This document shows, piece by piece, positions 5,182 through 5,273 of a stretch of DNA of 5,273 nucleotides. The DNA comes from Betaproteobacteria bacterium (GTDB lineage Bacteria; Pseudomonadota; Gammaproteobacteria; Burkholderiales; Burkholderiaceae_C). The position numbers and the translations under genes were made by a program. The notes under the pieces were generated by a model, which worked only from the letters and a program-made list of their open reading frames with translations, did not search any database and was not told the origin of the DNA. The stretch spans positions 1-5,273 of the forward strand of contig RGEP01000140.1 of NCBI GenBank assembly GCA_009918225.1, given 5' to 3'. Numbering within the stretch: the first letter of the stretch is position 1; each line of letters opens with the position of its first letter.

Positions 5182-5273
5182 CCAAGAGGGTTGATGAGGT
5201 TTAAACGCTTGCCCATCGGGCCCCAGCCGCGCCATCGTGTTTCTGGTCTGCCAGCTTGAAATGTCAGCCCGAT
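5182..5273 (-). other. Upstream region of hpf, no recognisable gene
   Basis: This stretch to the right edge has no protein I recognise. The minus-strand frame continuous with hpf is open but resembles neither HPF nor the end of RpoN. A CTGACA at 5262-5267 could be a -35-like hexamer, but no good -10 sits at the right spacing. I also see no sigma-54 -24/-12 pair. An 8-bp palindrome GTTTAAAC sits at 5199-5206. The hpf promoter is therefore unassigned and may lie here or beyond the window. Confidence 0.35.

Noticed and set aside
5170..5235. Upstream extension of hpf by 22 codons
   Set aside because: A near-perfect Shine-Dalgarno sequence lies directly before the internal ATG, and HPF homology begins exactly there.
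5170..5273. Possible 3' end of rpoN or a sigma-54 promoter upstream of hpf
   Set aside because: No frame resembles the RpoN C-terminal box, and the TGGCA at about 5250 lacks a matching GC element at the -12 position.

Overview
This window is a stretch of core chromosome from a GC-rich proteobacterium. It is most likely a betaproteobacterium of the order Burkholderiales, with Comamonadaceae or a close relative as the best guess. That placement is inference. It rests on GC-rich codon use, protein sequences that look betaproteobacterial (Fur, HprK, BamE, LeuS), HprK next to PtsN in a Gram-negative setting, and the local gene order. I see no mobile elements, CRISPR arrays, rRNA or tRNA genes, or phage genes.

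Layout from left to right. Positions 1-2700 hold one tightly packed minus-strand gene run, transcribed right to left: bamE, dapB, a MotA/TolQ/ExbB-type proton channel, its ExbD/TolR partner, and the first 69 codons of leuS, which runs off the left edge. The bamE/dapB and channel/partner junctions are stop-start overlaps, dapB and the channel gene are 19 nt apart, and the ExbD/TolR gene overlaps leuS by 26 nt. A single transcript with translational coupling is therefore likely. The ferric uptake regulator gene fur (2759-3187) lies on the plus strand, divergent from bamE across a gap of about 58 bp. It converges on hprK across a 30-bp gap that holds a small inverted repeat.

Positions 3218-5169 hold a second minus-strand group: hpf, then ptsN, then hprK. 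A clear intrinsic terminator follows hpf, and a consensus TATAAT -10 box precedes ptsN. Hpf therefore appears to be its own unit, while ptsN-hprK form a two-gene operon with overlapping ends. The last ~100 bases (5170-5273) are the hpf leader and upstream region, with a strong Shine-Dalgarno sequence.

Functionally, the left run joins outer-membrane protein assembly (BamE), lysine and diaminopimelate synthesis for the cell wall (DapB), a proton-driven envelope motor (ExbBD/TolQR type) and a tRNA synthetase. The right side pairs ribosome hibernation (HPF) with the nitrogen-type phosphotransferase regulators (PtsN and the HPr kinase/phosphorylase). Every gene belongs to a known family, and I found no evidence of an undescribed system. 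The points worth a second look are start-site and signal-level details: the HprK N-terminus, the bamE start facing fur, and the structured leuS start region.
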